The translations under genes were made by a program, and so were the position numbers. From contig NC_066589.1 of NCBI RefSeq assembly GCF_905475345.1, positions 9,148,501 through 9,212,500 on the forward strand: a stretch of DNA of 64,000 nt, given 5' to 3'. The first letter of the stretch is position 1. The number at the start of each line of letters is the position of its first letter. The notes under the pieces are model-generated. The model did not search any database. It saw only the letters and a program-made list of their open reading frames with translations, and was not told the DNA's origin. Below are positions 13,381-26,269 of this stretch, one piece after another. The stretch is from Vespula vulgaris. Lineage: Eukaryota; Arthropoda; Insecta; Hymenoptera; Vespidae.

Positions 13381-14498
13381 AAGAAAAATTGATAAAACAT
13401 GTGGATATCGATCGATCAACCTTATGTGTTTTTCAAGCCATACACGGGTATAAAAGGAGTTTATAAACATGCCTATTAAAAAAAAGAGAAGAAAAAAAAA
13501 TAAGCAAAGTATGAAGCGAAGAATAGAACGGATATTTTCTCGATCGTTTTTGATCCGCGTCTCCGATGCGTAACATGCACATTTGATATCAGATACTTGT
13601 TGAACATGCACATGAAAATGAAAAGACACGTTACCGCTATCTAGAGTATCGAAAAGCCCATCTATCTCTGTCAGATACGGTTCTCCGTTCTTAATAATTT
13701 TCAAAGTTTCAATATCAATGGGACAAGTTTATTGGCTGGTCGTTTCTCAACTATTACAAAATTTCAAATACTCGATATTTTAATTTTGATAGAATTTAAC
13801 TTTTCTCCAAAATGACACTTTACGCAGTAATTTTTAGAGTAAGGAGAAATGAAGAACAAAGAATACAAAAGAAACAAAAAGAAAAAAAACGAAATAAAAA
13901 TATTTTGAAACTAAAAAATAAGATAAAGAAAAATAATGATATATAACAACTTGTCTCCAATGATTTGAATATAATAACGACGTACACTTCTCTATTAAAA
14001 ATGTGTACGCAACAATGTAGATTGGAATAATCCTTGTTAATCCTAATACGGTCGTTTACGGACGAGACTCTTGAATCATTATTGTAGTACATTACCCTGA
14101 GACTGGATCTCCGTCTATCAACAGTTCCAACATGATTTGCCGTCATATGAAGAGCCGATAGTGAGGTTTGATGGTGCTGATGTAGAGCTCTGCTTCCACG
14201 ATTGAGACTACCACCGGCGCTCATGGTACTCATTTGACGACCTCTGACAGTGCTGCCCTTCGGGACGACCTCCAGTTGACTTCTACACATATGCACACCA
14301 CGCTTCATGCACACCTCTGCGTACACGCTTTCTATTTCGCTTTATATGCACACACTTTGGCGTCTCAGCGGGCACACATACACGTTCGAATACATACTGC
14401 AGCAGACCGTTTCTTTGTTTAACTGTTTTTTTTTTCTCCTTTTTTTCTTTTCTTTTCCCTTTTCTTCATTTATATTCAAGATTTTCAATTCCGAAATA

Positions 14499-14535
<37 letters not shown>

Positions 14536-15388
14536 GTATATATATGTATATGTATATATATTTTGTTAAAGATATTTAAATCGATCGAATTTATAAATTT
14601 CATGGGAAAAAATTGACGTTCCAATGATCGATCAGAATTTTAATTTTTAATACCATTGGTTGCTGCAGCTGCTCGAAAAAAGAAGATTCATATAAATGAA
14701 TAATCTAGTTACAACATAAATATACATACACAAGAGTGTTGTTCTGTGCACCATCGATAATAATATATATATATATATGAAAATATGAATAATAGATAAT
14801 TGTTTACTCGATGATCGTACATCCTTCGAAACGATCATAGGACACATCGGTGCATTTGATCGGACCAGTTGACGAAACATCGAACAGTAAAAAGATATAT
14901 ATATATATATATATATATATATCTATATATAAATAAAAATATTTATATATACATATGTATACATACATATATGTATGTATATATGTATAAATATTAAACT
15001 TAGCTAATCAGGAAAAAATATAATAGGAGCTATAATATGCACAGTGATGTTATCCATGGCTAGTCATGGTTATCGATTATCATTCCAACGACATAATCGA
15101 TATTATCGTATTTATCGATATTTCTTCTTCTTTTTCTTTTTCTTCTTCCTTTTATTTATTTATTTATTTTTTTTTTCAAACGAATAAAAGAAAACAAAAT
15201 TTATTATCAATAAAGAATATAAATCGAACATGTCCGTCCAAGGATTACACCACGATCACTAGTATTAGCATGTGCTGTACATAGCGCAGTGCAGTGCAGG
15301 CAGCAGCTGTGGGCTACGGCTCAGCTATAAGAAACATTTAAAATGGAATCCGCGATAGAGGGGACTGTAGAATAATCATTGGTGCCAA

Positions 15389-15433
<45 letters not shown>

Positions 15434-16799
15434 TATATAATATTATAATAATGTCCCGTGACACGTTTTTTCCCAAGTGTTTAGTATGTTCTTTCTTATT
15501 TTTCTTTGTTTTGTCTTTTCTGTTCTTTCCTTTTTTTTTTTGTATATGTACATTATGTCGACTGCATTTGTATTGTATTTACGTGTGTGTATACCCGATA
15601 TTACCCAAGTATGGCATGTGTAGAGATCGATAAATATGTATATTACGGCTACTTTGTACCCCAATTGACTAACGGTTATTTTACATATTATTTAACCATT
15701 CACTTTAATCTTCCTCTTTTTCTAATTATTTTCTCCCACGCATATTCTTTTCTTCTTTCGTCCTTCGTTTTTTACTTCTCTTTCGTCCTTCGTTTTTTAT
15801 TTCTTTTTTTTTTCTTTTTCGTTATTTTTTTTTCCCTTTGGTTTCGTTTTGTTTCCTTTTTCTTTTTTTTTTTTTTTTTATTTTTCGTTTGTCCTAAATC
15901 TTCCCTTAATCTTTTTAGTGTGTAAAAGCTCGATTTTTCAATGATAGTCGAAGCGAAAGTTTGCCATCTACTCGTTATCCTTAGGCCTATATTTTTATCT
16001 AATTACTGCGTCATATTGTGAGTTACATATATATTTTCTCGTTCGTTTTGTTTCTTTCTCTTTTTTTTTTAACTTTCTTTTTTTATTTATTATTCTTTCC
16101 TTCCTCGTAAACTCACTCTCTTAACTATATAAATTGTAATTTCCATGATTCTTTTTTTTTTAATTATATATGTATAATATATATATATATAGATATATAT
16201 CCTTAAAGAGAGAGAGAAATATAAAGAGAGAGAGAGAGAAACAGACAGAGAGAGGAGAGAGAGAGAGAGAGAGAAATAGATAGATAAATAGAAGCTTCGA
16301 CGAAGACTCGAATGCATGAACATTTATAAACGATTTTCATTATGAAAATAAATGAGAGAGAAACTAAACGAAAATAAAAAAAAAGCAAATATCATTAGAA
16401 TAATTTCAACCGCTAATTTCTAATTATATTATCAATCTCTGAACACTCTTGAAGCTATTCTTCCGTAATTGGATAACTCGTCGATAAATTGTGCGTTCTC
16501 ATTACATACGAATTATAAAGTGTACATATATAGTTTCTTCAGAATCTTCGATATTTCGATAAGCATTTGTTTGTTATTTGTTTGTTTGTTATTTGTTTGT
16601 TTGTATGTTTGTTCGTTCGTTCGTTTATTTGTCGTTTTTCTTTTCTTTATTTAGATAACATCGTCGGAATGATTTTAATTTGCGATCTTGATCAAATTAT
16701 TTTCTTTTTTTACGAAATACGATATCACATTAACGAGCACTTCTATTATATAAATAGATAAAAGTATATAGTATTTATGTGTGTATGTATGTATGCATG

Positions 16800-16845
<46 letters not shown>

Positions 16846-17286
16846 GTATTAGCAAAAATTTTTCGTCAAATCATTTTCTTTTCTTTGATCGCTTTTTTCT
16901 TTTCTTCTATCTTTCTTCTTTTTCTTTTTGTCATTTTTTTTTTACTTTTTTTTGTTCCTTTTTGTTTTCTTTTTTGTGTTTCTCTCTTTTTTTTTTTTGT
17001 CAAACTAATTCATTGAAACACGACTCTAAAGTGTGCAAATCGGCGATAAAAGTATCTCTTCAATTTGATCTTTGAATTGCTACCCTCAAAACAGCGACGA
17101 CGTCTTTTTTTACTTTTTCTTTTTTAGTGTTATCTTTTATTTTTTTTCTTTTTTTTTGTTTTCTTTTTTCTGTTTCTTTTTTTTTTTAATAACATACGAA
17201 CAATAGAACGGCACTAGCCCCTGGTTGCATATTATTAATAATTCAACTATTTATACCGGCGATCTCTTTTGAGCGTCTATTTACTT

Positions 17287-17346
<60 letters not shown>

Positions 17347-17735
17347 TAGAGAAAATGTTTCTTTTCTTTGTGCTTCTATTTAATGTATGTACATACATAC
17401 GTCTCTCGTATATGCCTGAGAAATTTGATATTCAAACGCTAACCACACCGCTATTGTTATTATCATTATTATAATTATTGTTGTTATCATAATTATTATT
17501 GTTATTATTATTATTGTTATTATTATTATTATTATTATTTATATTATTAGATACACGTGTATCGATTTATACGTAATAGAATTACGATTTGACGATCAAT
17601 TTCAAGAAAATACTTGTACTGATTGACGAATGTTAAGATATTCAAGTGTATGCATGTACATACATTGCCATTGTACATACTTTTTGTTTTGGTTAGTCTC
17701 TTTAAAACACCCACCCACCCACATCCACGCACACG

Positions 17736-17784
<49 letters not shown>

Positions 17785-20425
17785 ATGTATGTATAAGTAT
17801 ATGTATATGTATATGTACATGTATTGATTATTATATTAACGATAATAATTTTTTAGCTCTATAACTATATGAATTCTCTCTATTAAAAAAAAATATATAA
17901 ATAAATAAATAAGAAAGAAATAAAAAAAAAGTAGAAAAAGAGATTTAAAAAGAAATATCCAAAACTCTTTAAAAAAGTTTTCTTTTTTCTTTTCTTTTTT
18001 TTTTGTCTTTTTTTTCTTTTTTTATGAGTTAGGCACGAACTCTCGTTATGTTTGACGTGAAATGTAAGATTCGTTCAACCGCTTGTCGATGGCAAGATGT
18101 TACACTGTGTAATTCGTTGATCGCTTAAGCAGTTGTCCAAATTTCTGCAATTGAAAAACTCGATAAATCATTCGGAATGGCGTTGATTAGTTTTGATGAA
18201 AGAGCTTTTTCAGATTATTACAACATTCATTCGTTCTTTTTTGAGCTGCACTTTTTTTTAATCCTCAAAAGTTTTTCAAAATTCTTTTCAAGAAAGGAAA
18301 AGAAGAACAATAAAAAAAGAACAAGAAAAACAGGAAGCATCCTTTTTCAATTCTCATTATCATCATCATCGTCATCATTATCATCATCGTCACAATTAAT
18401 GAACCCTCGAAAGGGGATTGTAAATATTGTTGCAGCTCAAAAGGCCTGACTTTAACGATAGACAATTTCGCAATTAATGGCACGTTGTTCCGAGGTATTA
18501 TTTATATTTTCTAGAGCCTTTAGTTCGTTTCATCGATCATTTTATGTATATTCTGGTATAATCAATTCCATTATATCATATCGATCAATTTTATTTGGAA
18601 CATTTCTTTAGACCATCTTTTCGAATGTTTGATAATGTCGTATCTCAGAACAACGGGCATCGTAGCTGTAGCTTGTAGAGTTATCTTTCTCTCTTGTTTT
18701 TTTTTTTTTTAAATCTTTTCTTTTTTCTTTTTTTTCATCATCGTCATGGTCGTCGTTATCGATCAGACACCAACGTGTCAATCATTTCGTGAGACTTTTT
18801 ATGTAATATTACTTGCAAAAAGAAAAAATGACTCGAGTGAATGAATATATCCCACAACAACAGCAAGGTACATTCTCCTTCCTCGGAAAGATTACAAAAA
18901 AAATAAAAAAAAAAATAAAAAAGAAGAAGCAACTGTTCTCATATACTTCCGAGATTAATAATCATTTTTTCAACGATTAATTAATTAATTTATATTGATT
19001 AATGAGCGTTGTCCATATTTGTGGTCTCCGGTTGACAGTAGACAGAGTACCTTGCTGGTAAAACGAGGGCTTCGAGTTCGGCTGTTAGATGTCGCCTGAT
19101 CATGTGCTTCGCTGGTGGTATACCCAAAGCGGTAGCCATTGTATCGCCAGTGAAGGATGGCTCCAATACAACGAGCGCACCGTGTACCCCTGAATCTAGA
19201 ATTTAATTAATTGGATCATATGTTTAAAAGGATTATGACGACTTGACGAATTAAAAGAAAGAAGATCGATCTTTATATTATAGAATTTATAACACATAAA
19301 TTATGGAAATCGAAATCATCGGATCGTCGTAATGGATTAATCGATTACGTACCTTTTAAATTTTCTGCGTATTCGGTCAAATCGATGTTTCTTGCCCATC
19401 TTATAAACCTTTGATTAGTCCATACCAAAGGATCCGTGTCAACTTGTTCACATTGATGTCTTCTTACGGCGAGTGCCTGAAAGTTTGTGTTAAACAAAAA
19501 AAGAAAAAAAAAGTAAAAAGATAAAAAAAAAATGATCATTATACGAAAAATGATCGATCACGTAAACATGAAAGAAACAATAATTTTCATAGTGTTCGTC
19601 AGTCGAATATATATTTACCTGACGATCGTAATTCAACATTCGTAATAAATGTATCCCGTGTACTATACTAGCTTGATGAAACTTCCTCGATACGCCAAGT
19701 AATTTTTCCAATTCTTTTTTATTCAAATGATCGAGCATACGTGCGTCGACCATATTGGTAGCAAAGCTTTCCGAGTATTGTGCTAGTCCAAGATCAGGTA
19801 ACCACTCGGAACTAACCCAAGTATGACCGAGCTGAGCTATGCAAGGATATCTAACCAGATTAGGATGTCGATGTTCTTCGATAGCTAACCGCAACTTTTT
19901 TCTATGAAGAGGATGAGTCACCCCTAAACCAGCTTCCAACTCAGCATCGCTCAGTTCAAGGAGTACCTGAGGAATATGATATGATAGACATATAATACAT
20001 AAATAAATTTTATATGACATAATAATAAGATGTATTATTAGAATATATATGTATATATGTGTGTATGTATGTATGTACATACGTATGTACATACGTATGT
20101 ATATATCGGAGCTAATATTACCTTGCCGGATTTGATATTTTCTGCACATCTTGGACCATATTGTGGCATACCAAGAGCTACTTCGAGCCATGCTAAAACG
20201 GTCGGTGCTCTCCATCGTTCCATTGGCACCGATGCTGCTTCTCTCAACAAACGAAGCTTCTCGGCATAACCTTCCTCGGTAAGAGGCGACCATGATCTAT
20301 AAGGATCGAATCCCTCTGAAGATTCATTAGCACCACTTCCGCTGCTGGAAGTGTTAGCACTCTTTCGATTTCGTGACCGTGCGAAAACCCTTCGAAAAAT
20401 ATAATCATATAAAATACGTAATATG

Positions 20426-20468
<43 letters not shown>

Positions 20469-21429
20469 TGTATATTACCCAGTTATACAGAGAGATTTTA
20501 CCTTGATATAGAACCCCATGTACCACCTCGAGTGGCGGAAGAGCGTGAATGTGTTGTAGGTGCTGCTACAGTTGGTGCTTGTTTGTTTCTTCTTGGTTCA
20601 GGTTCTAAAGGACTCGACAATTGTTCCACTGATCGTGATAACGAAGTGTTGTCTGTAGATCTTGAAAATGCATTCAATGGTGACAGCGTGGGACTACAAT
20701 CCTTTGGTGTCGTCGCTGCTGAAAGACAAATTCAATTGTAATAGAATTGTACGTATATATACGTATATACATACATATATACGTATTATATATCTATGTA
20801 TATATATATATATATATAAATTCGAGAAGATGTGTGTCGTGTATATATGTGTTAATCTAATTTTTTTAGTGAACATGTTTATATTTTTCTCTCATTTTTT
20901 TTTTGTTTCTTTTTCTTTCTATTTTTTGCAACTTTTTTTTCTTTTTATTTCTTACGTCACTCTTTACTAGCAGCACACACACACACATATATATTCAAAC
21001 GCATTTTGCAAACTCTTAGCCGACTGTTTCCACAAATTAGAGACTATCTGGAGTTCCGAAGCGATCAATTGATTTGTCGAGATCAAATTAAATAATTAGA
21101 ATTCGTGCAGTAGGTAGGTAGGTAGTTAAATAGAGAGGTAGGTAGGTAGGTAGGTAGGTAGGTAGGTAAATAGATAGGTATATCCTCCTTCGTATAAAAC
21201 CCTAATTTATTTTATATAAGCAATAGATTTATTGATTGATAGATAATTTATGAATTATCGTCGAAAGGAGTATAAGCATGCGCATGCATCGGTCTAAAAA
21301 ATTATTATCAAGGGTTTCCTGGGATCTCCTTTAAAACTAATAACGATTTGGACAATGGACACGATGATGATCTTTAACATCACGAACTTCTCCTTTCTGT
21401 AGTTAGTATTACAAAAATATATATATATG

Positions 21430-21468
<39 letters not shown>

Positions 21469-22294
21469 ACATACAATATATATAAGATATAAAGGAGCTG
21501 ATGAGGAAAAAATCAGATTACTGCTGATGGAAATATGAAGAGATGATTCCTGATAATCTCGCAGAATTACGAGGATGTTGAAAATAAACGACGAGTACCG
21601 ATTATACTTTTCCACTTACACTGATACATGTGGGGAGGTGCTACGGAGGATACCACAGAGATGTTGTCCATGTCGGGACCGCTTCCTTCGATCGTAATTG
21701 TCGGTGTTCCTGCGCGTAAATAATATAACGGACATAAATTTTTTTTACAATATACTTTAATATATGTATCAGACGAATTTCAACAATACTGTTGAATGTT
21801 GAGAGAGAGAGAGAGAGAAAGAGAGAGATAAAGAGAGAGAAAGAGAAAAAGAAAGAAAAAAGAGAGAAAGAGGTATAATAGTTTTTCTGAAGTCATATTT
21901 TTGAATAGAAAAATAATTCTTTTTTTATCTCCGTTAATGAATATGAAAGAATAATATATATATATATATGTTGTACAAACGAATTATTGAAGTATATGAA
22001 ATAATTCATGGTATAATAATACGCGAATAAATATGACAGAAAATTTTGAGAAAACAAAGCGTACATCCACCCCCCACATCCGTCGAGTCTTTTCGTTTTC
22101 TATAAATGCAATTATAATGAATGTTGTAGTTCTTCTCATCGATTTTATCATCGTTCAGGTAAAAGTATTGGTACGAATACTGGTAGGAACGTCAATATTC
22201 TCAATACGGCTTTCTAATACCAACCAAATAGATAATAGGTCAGTGAAATCTTAGAAGAGCTTAGCAAATCCTTACGAAGAGGATACGTTTAGAT

Positions 22295-22353
<59 letters not shown>

Positions 22354-25300
22354 GAAAGAGAAATAAAAACGTTTTAAGTACGAATGAATGGATAAAAATG
22401 GTATAGGATAATAAATAGGAAACGACGTTGTTTAGTTAGTAGAGATAATTCATAAAAGATTTTACAACGACCAGTGGAAACGACTTAGATAATCCTGCCC
22501 TTTAACGAGCGGCTCTCACCAAACGGTTATTATTAACCGGATGAGTTACGATTCTGAACGAAGTGACGTGGGCTGAAAAAAGAGAGATGATGACTTATAC
22601 GAGAGGAAGCTAGACGCTAAAACACAATCGACCGTATGATCTCGCTAACAGAGAAAGAGAGAGAGAGAGAGAGAAAAAAAAAGAGAGAGAAAGAGAGAGA
22701 GAATAACAGAGAGAACATCGACGTGGTATATTTGATAATAACGACGAGGATGACAATATATTCATATTCGTTGAAAATCTATCGATGGGATTAGGTAATA
22801 TGCGTTTAAAAAAAAAGTGCGTATGTGCGCAACTTCGTTTATGCTTATGTTTCTTTCTTTTTTCATGTTATTTTACTTTATTTAATTTTTTTATTTCTCT
22901 TCTATCTAATCTTGTATATGTAGGTATATAGTGTGCGAGATATGTATATGTATTTATTTACGTGCATAGATAATAGATTAATAATCGATGACATGATAAT
23001 TTTTTAACGTATGACTTACCGTCGGTCGTCGAGTCCGATAGATTTCCACCGATGCTCGTTGCACCACCACTTTCTCTATCGCTAGATCCACGAACACCAC
23101 TATCGGCACTACAGCTACCACGATCTCCAGCTTGTCCACCCGAGGATATTGCACCTGTACCACCACCACTCATATTACTGGCCATCCCCAACTCCGTTGT
23201 CCCTAAGGGTGGCTGAGAATTGATATGAGGGATGATACCACTAACACCACCGCCACTGTTACTTCCAGCACCTGGAGTTGCCACGCCATTTACGGTGCCA
23301 CGTGGGAAGGACACCAAGGATTCCTGATCGCTCAAACAGGCACCTCCGCCGCCGCCACTGCCGCCTCCTCTTTCCATTAATTGACGTTGAAGCTGTAGAT
23401 CGCATGCGAACGATAAAATAATTTTTATATTGTATAGATAATGTAAAGTTTATATATATATGTAAATATATTATATATGTTATATATTATAAATATACTA
23501 TAAATTATATATATTATACATACTTTACTATATGTATATATATATTATAAATTCTTATATATGTATATAAAAGGTACGTTTATTACGACGTATATTCTTC
23601 TTACCTCCTTTATAGTAGCACGTGCATGCGATAGGGCAACTTCTTTGTCAGCCAGACTCGCGGCAAGGCTTAAGCTTCTATCCGCCTCGTCTCTCGCTGC
23701 TCTTAAAAGGCTCCAACGTTCCCTCTCTCGTTCTCTTTCACGTTCCTCCGAGGACATACCGCCTTCCTGTTGTTGAAAACGACCCAACGTAGCCTCGTTC
23801 TCTCGCATACGCTACGCAATCCAAATTGATTAAAACAAAAAAACCAAAAAAGCAAAAAAGAAAAAGAAACAACGAACGTACGAGCGAAAGACAAAAAAAA
23901 AGAAAAAGAAAAAAAACTAACAAAAGAAAGAATCCAAATAGGATGTTAAAACAATCAATGATCCAATCGAATCGACTAATCGATAGATCACCTGTTCGTA
24001 ATTACGTATAAAATCACGTAGCTCTCGTTCCTTATCTTCAAGGGTACCGTACAAAGCTTTCATCTGATTGAGCAGATCGAACTTTTCGGCCTTCAATCGT
24101 TTACGATCGGCTTTCAGTGCATGCAAGGCTTCCTTCGCATGTTGCAATTCCATTTCGAGGGCGACAAAGCGTGCCTCCTCCTCCAATGCCGCATCCTCGG
24201 CTCCAACTTCGCCACGTGCCGCACCGGTAAGTAACAACCTCCTCAACCTCGCAACTTCAGCGACTAATCGTTCGTTCTCCAATCGTAGCCTTCTCGCGCT
24301 AGCTAATTCAACGGAACCTCCGCTACTTCCGCTACCATGTAGATTCGATAATCTTGCTCCGACTACGCTGTCGTCGCAAATCCCTTTGACGTGTTTAAAA
24401 AAAAAAGAAAAAAAAAGAGAGAGACAGAGAGAGGACAAAAAAGAAACGAATGAGGAGAAAATATTGGAAGGAAGATATTTTTTCATATTTGAAAAATAAT
24501 GTACATGTATATATATATATATATATATGCGTGTAGGTATACCTGTACGGATTAACGATTAAAAAAATCTTTACCTAAAGAATTTGCCGGTGAGGCGGGT
24601 CTACTTCCTGGAGCTGGATCAGGTGGTTCATTGTCTTCCTCCGGTCGTACGTCGTTATCAACGATCTCTTTACGAACGTCGGTCTCCGGATCCGTCGTAA
24701 CTCTACAAAATCTTCGCGATCTCAATGAGTCAGGATTAGTAGAAATTCGAAGCCTTTCGACGCCCGATAGATCGCTGCAACCACGATGTAGGAAGGATGT
24801 CCTGTTCGAAGAGCCCCTATCAGGACTGGCACTTCTAGATCGCGAATCTAAATTTCTTCCGGACTCGCCGAGCCGTGTTTTATCGCGATTTAACGCGTAG
24901 GACCTTCGGGTTTTCTCGCTTGGACTTCGACATGGCGAACTGTTTCGAGTTTCTGAGTAAACGTTCGAGTTTTCGTTAGTTTATCGTTAGCTGAGTAATT
25001 TCGATATTTAATTAGCACAATAACATATAAAACTACAAATAATAATAATATAAGATCGTTTTATACGAACCTACGGGACTACTCTTTCGATCTATGGGAC
25101 TAGACCTGTCTTTCCTATCGATCGGACTATTTTTCTTATCTATCGGACTAACCGACTTATCACTGGCCGAACTTCTCTTCTCAACTGGACTGCTATTAGC
25201 ACTGAGTCTTTTACCATCTTCCTGCGTGTGTGTTTGAGATTCGTTTCCCTCTTGACAGAGATTCGGATTGCCGATACCACTGGAAGCCGGGGATGATCCA

Positions 25301-25500
25301 TTGTTGTTACTGTTTATTATACCACCGCTAGCCAGATTGCTGTTACTCGTAGCACCGTTATTGTTCAATGCCGCAGCCGACGATGACGATGTACTAGGAA
25401 CAACATCACGTGATTCGCCACGTAAGATTACGTTTTCTCCTCTTCCACGTTGCAACTCCCCATCCAGTCGAGCACCCGTCCCTGCGTTCTCCTCCACCAT
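10046..25500 (-). CDS. KAZN: Kazrin, long isoform (three SAM domains, alternative long C-terminus)
   Basis: Scaffold protein of the cell cortex and endosomes that links to junction proteins and the cytoskeleton. Thirteen minus-strand exons join in phase: 25500-25071, 24952-24575, 24383-23992, 23811-23605, 23392-23020, 21709-21620, 20718-20502, 20389-20122, 19966-19619, 19476-19353, 19189-19051, 14282-14096 and 10267-10046. They total 3375 nt, or 1124 residues. The N-terminal 270 residues are Ser/Asn-rich and disordered. Residues about 285-480 form the conserved coiled coil (ALKADRKRLKAEKFDLLNQM, RELRDFIRNYEQ). A Gly/Ser linker follows, then GSISRVFARSRNRKS. The three SAM domains are near 755-818, 832-898 and 919-988, with KSGKVLLELSDAELEAGLG, RKFHQASIVHGIHLLRML and PLVWTNQRFIRWARNIDL. 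The block order fits kazrin better than liprin. The last two exons give a basic Ser-rich tail ending ITSVAVNTPV. The start is uncertain (see the exon at 25730-25820). Confidence 0.9.
10454..10590. repeat. (GA)n microsatellite, about 137 bp
   Basis: Nearly pure GA dinucleotides with a few AA interruptions. It lies in the kazrin intron close to the last exon. Confidence 0.92.
12014..12176. repeat. Compound trinucleotide array (ATC)n-(ATT)n-(GTT)n
   Basis: About 160 bp of trinucleotides change in composition from ATC to ATT to GTT along the array. It lies in the kazrin intron. The gradual change in unit suggests an old array with point variants spread by slippage. Confidence 0.9.
14283..18998 (-). 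other. Kazrin intron between SAM3 exon and long-tail exons
   Basis: This stretch is spliced out in the long isoform; its right end is 3' UTR of the short isoform. It is mostly AT-rich DNA with T-tracts and TA runs (14895-14925, 15391-15427, 16807-16842, 17291-17332), ATT units near 17455-17540, and a CA array at 17708-17782. A small island of mixed sequence at 15230-15330 (rich in GCAGTGCA and CAGCTG) stands out, but I cannot assign it. No coding exon is supported. Confidence 0.55.
17708..17782. repeat. CCCA/CGCA/(CA)n compound microsatellite
   Basis: CCCA units grade into CGCA and then about 22 pure CA dinucleotides. It lies in the kazrin intron and is followed by GTAT-type units. Confidence 0.9.
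18999..25500 (-). CDS. KAZN: Kazrin, short isoform ending just after SAM3
   Basis: This isoform has the same first ten exons as the long form, but exon 11 (19189) is read through its internal donor at 19050. It runs to TAA at 19001-18999, giving 3018 nt, or 1005 residues. The tail after the shared LVLPAR is YSVYCQPETTNMDNAH. The donor that is skipped reads AG|GTACTC, which is weaker than the consensus. The two isoforms therefore differ by retention or removal of the intron and would use different poly(A) sites about 9 kb apart. Both choices are open and in frame; which one is used, and where, cannot be told from sequence. Confidence 0.7.
21111..21180. repeat. (GGTA)n tetranucleotide array
   Basis: GGTA units with a few AAAT/GAGA interruptions lie in the 783-nt kazrin intron between exons 6 and 7. 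Confidence 0.9.
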
Positions 25501-25729
25501 GACGAAGAGTTTTGTCTGTATGTATATATATACCGGAGAATAAACGGATTTAGTGGGATCATCGATAGATAGAATCTTTTTAGACGTATCCTTTGTCTTC
25601 ACAAAAAGAAAAAATAAAGAAAAAAAAAAGGAGAAAAAATCAATGGAAATAAAAAATAGAACAAATCTTTATTCAAACTTTAAGTAGAAGATTATAAAAT
25701 ATTAAATGTTATTGTATTTATGTCGATAC

Positions 25730-25820
25730 CTGTGCATCTGCGAGGATGTCTTCGATTAAAGCCAAGGTGGGCTAGTTTGCAAGCTCATGTCGTTGAATTG
25801 TTCTTCGTTAGCTCTCAATA
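25730..25820 (-). other. Kazrin upstream exon: 5' UTR with a 10-codon uORF, or a frameshifted N-terminal coding exon
   Basis: On the minus strand a clean acceptor (TTACAG at 25821) and donor (CAG|GTATCG at 25729) bound a 91-nt exon. It would splice to the acceptor at 25516, just upstream of the kazrin ATG at 25500. As written it holds a short ORF from ATG 25788 to TAA 25756 (MSLQTSPPWL). The -1 frame of its second half reads PTLALIEDILADAQ and continues without a stop through the splice (TKLFV) into MVEENAG. One extra C in the CCC run near 25770 would make the exon code in one frame from the ATG at 25788. I cannot tell uORF from assembly indel. Confidence 0.55.
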
Positions 25821-26224
25821 CTGTAACAAATGATTTCTCTTATAGACGATTAACATTTAATTCTAAAATAAAAAAAAAGAGAGAGAAACGAAACGTTTTC
25901 TTAATCGGCTTAATTTTTATTAAATTTAATTAACTCAATTTTTTTTTCATTCACAACTAAAATGTCTCGATCAAAGATTATTAAAGAGACAATAAAAGCT
26001 GAGATCGTTTAAACGATAGCTAGAAGAACTTCACGTCGTGTTCAAAGCTTTGATATTCGAATGAGAAAAGAAAAAGAAAGAAAATTTAACGAGGTTTAAC
26101 AACGAAACGATCGTTTTCGTTCGCACATTTTGTGGCCGTTACTTTTGTAAGACCTACTACTACACAACGTTTCACCCTACCGCCAGATATTGATTTAGTA
26201 TTACGAGTGAGAAAGCGTTATTCC

Positions 26225-26269
<45 letters not shown>

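Larger units (their letters stand above)
10268..14095 (-). other. Kazrin penultimate intron
   Basis: This 3.8-kb intron separates the last two exons of the long isoform. It contains a GA tract (10454-10590), (TA)n at 11579-11622, a trinucleotide array (12014-12176) and further TA and GA runs near 13.1-13.4 kb. A short open stretch on the minus strand near 13610-13720 (GEPYLTEIDGLFDTLDSG) looks less repetitive than its surroundings. It has no start codon and no phase-compatible splice pair, so I do not call it an exon. Confidence 0.6.

Noticed and set aside
13610..13720. Minus-strand open stretch with GEPYLTEIDGLFDTLDSG inside a kazrin intron
   Set aside because: A stop lies just upstream and there is no start codon. 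The available acceptor and donor pairs do not give a length that fits the phase-0 exons on either side.
14647..14880. Minus-strand frame starting MFRQLVRSNAPMCPM in a kazrin intron
   Set aside because: No AG acceptor before the Met, and the frame ends in a TA-rich run. No match to kazrin or any family I know.
18999..25500. Identification of the triple-SAM gene as liprin-alpha
   Set aside because: Liprins also have three SAM domains. The coiled-coil block (LKADRKRLKAEKFDLL, RELRDFIRNYEQ), the SISRVFAR segment and the SAM wording match kazrin.
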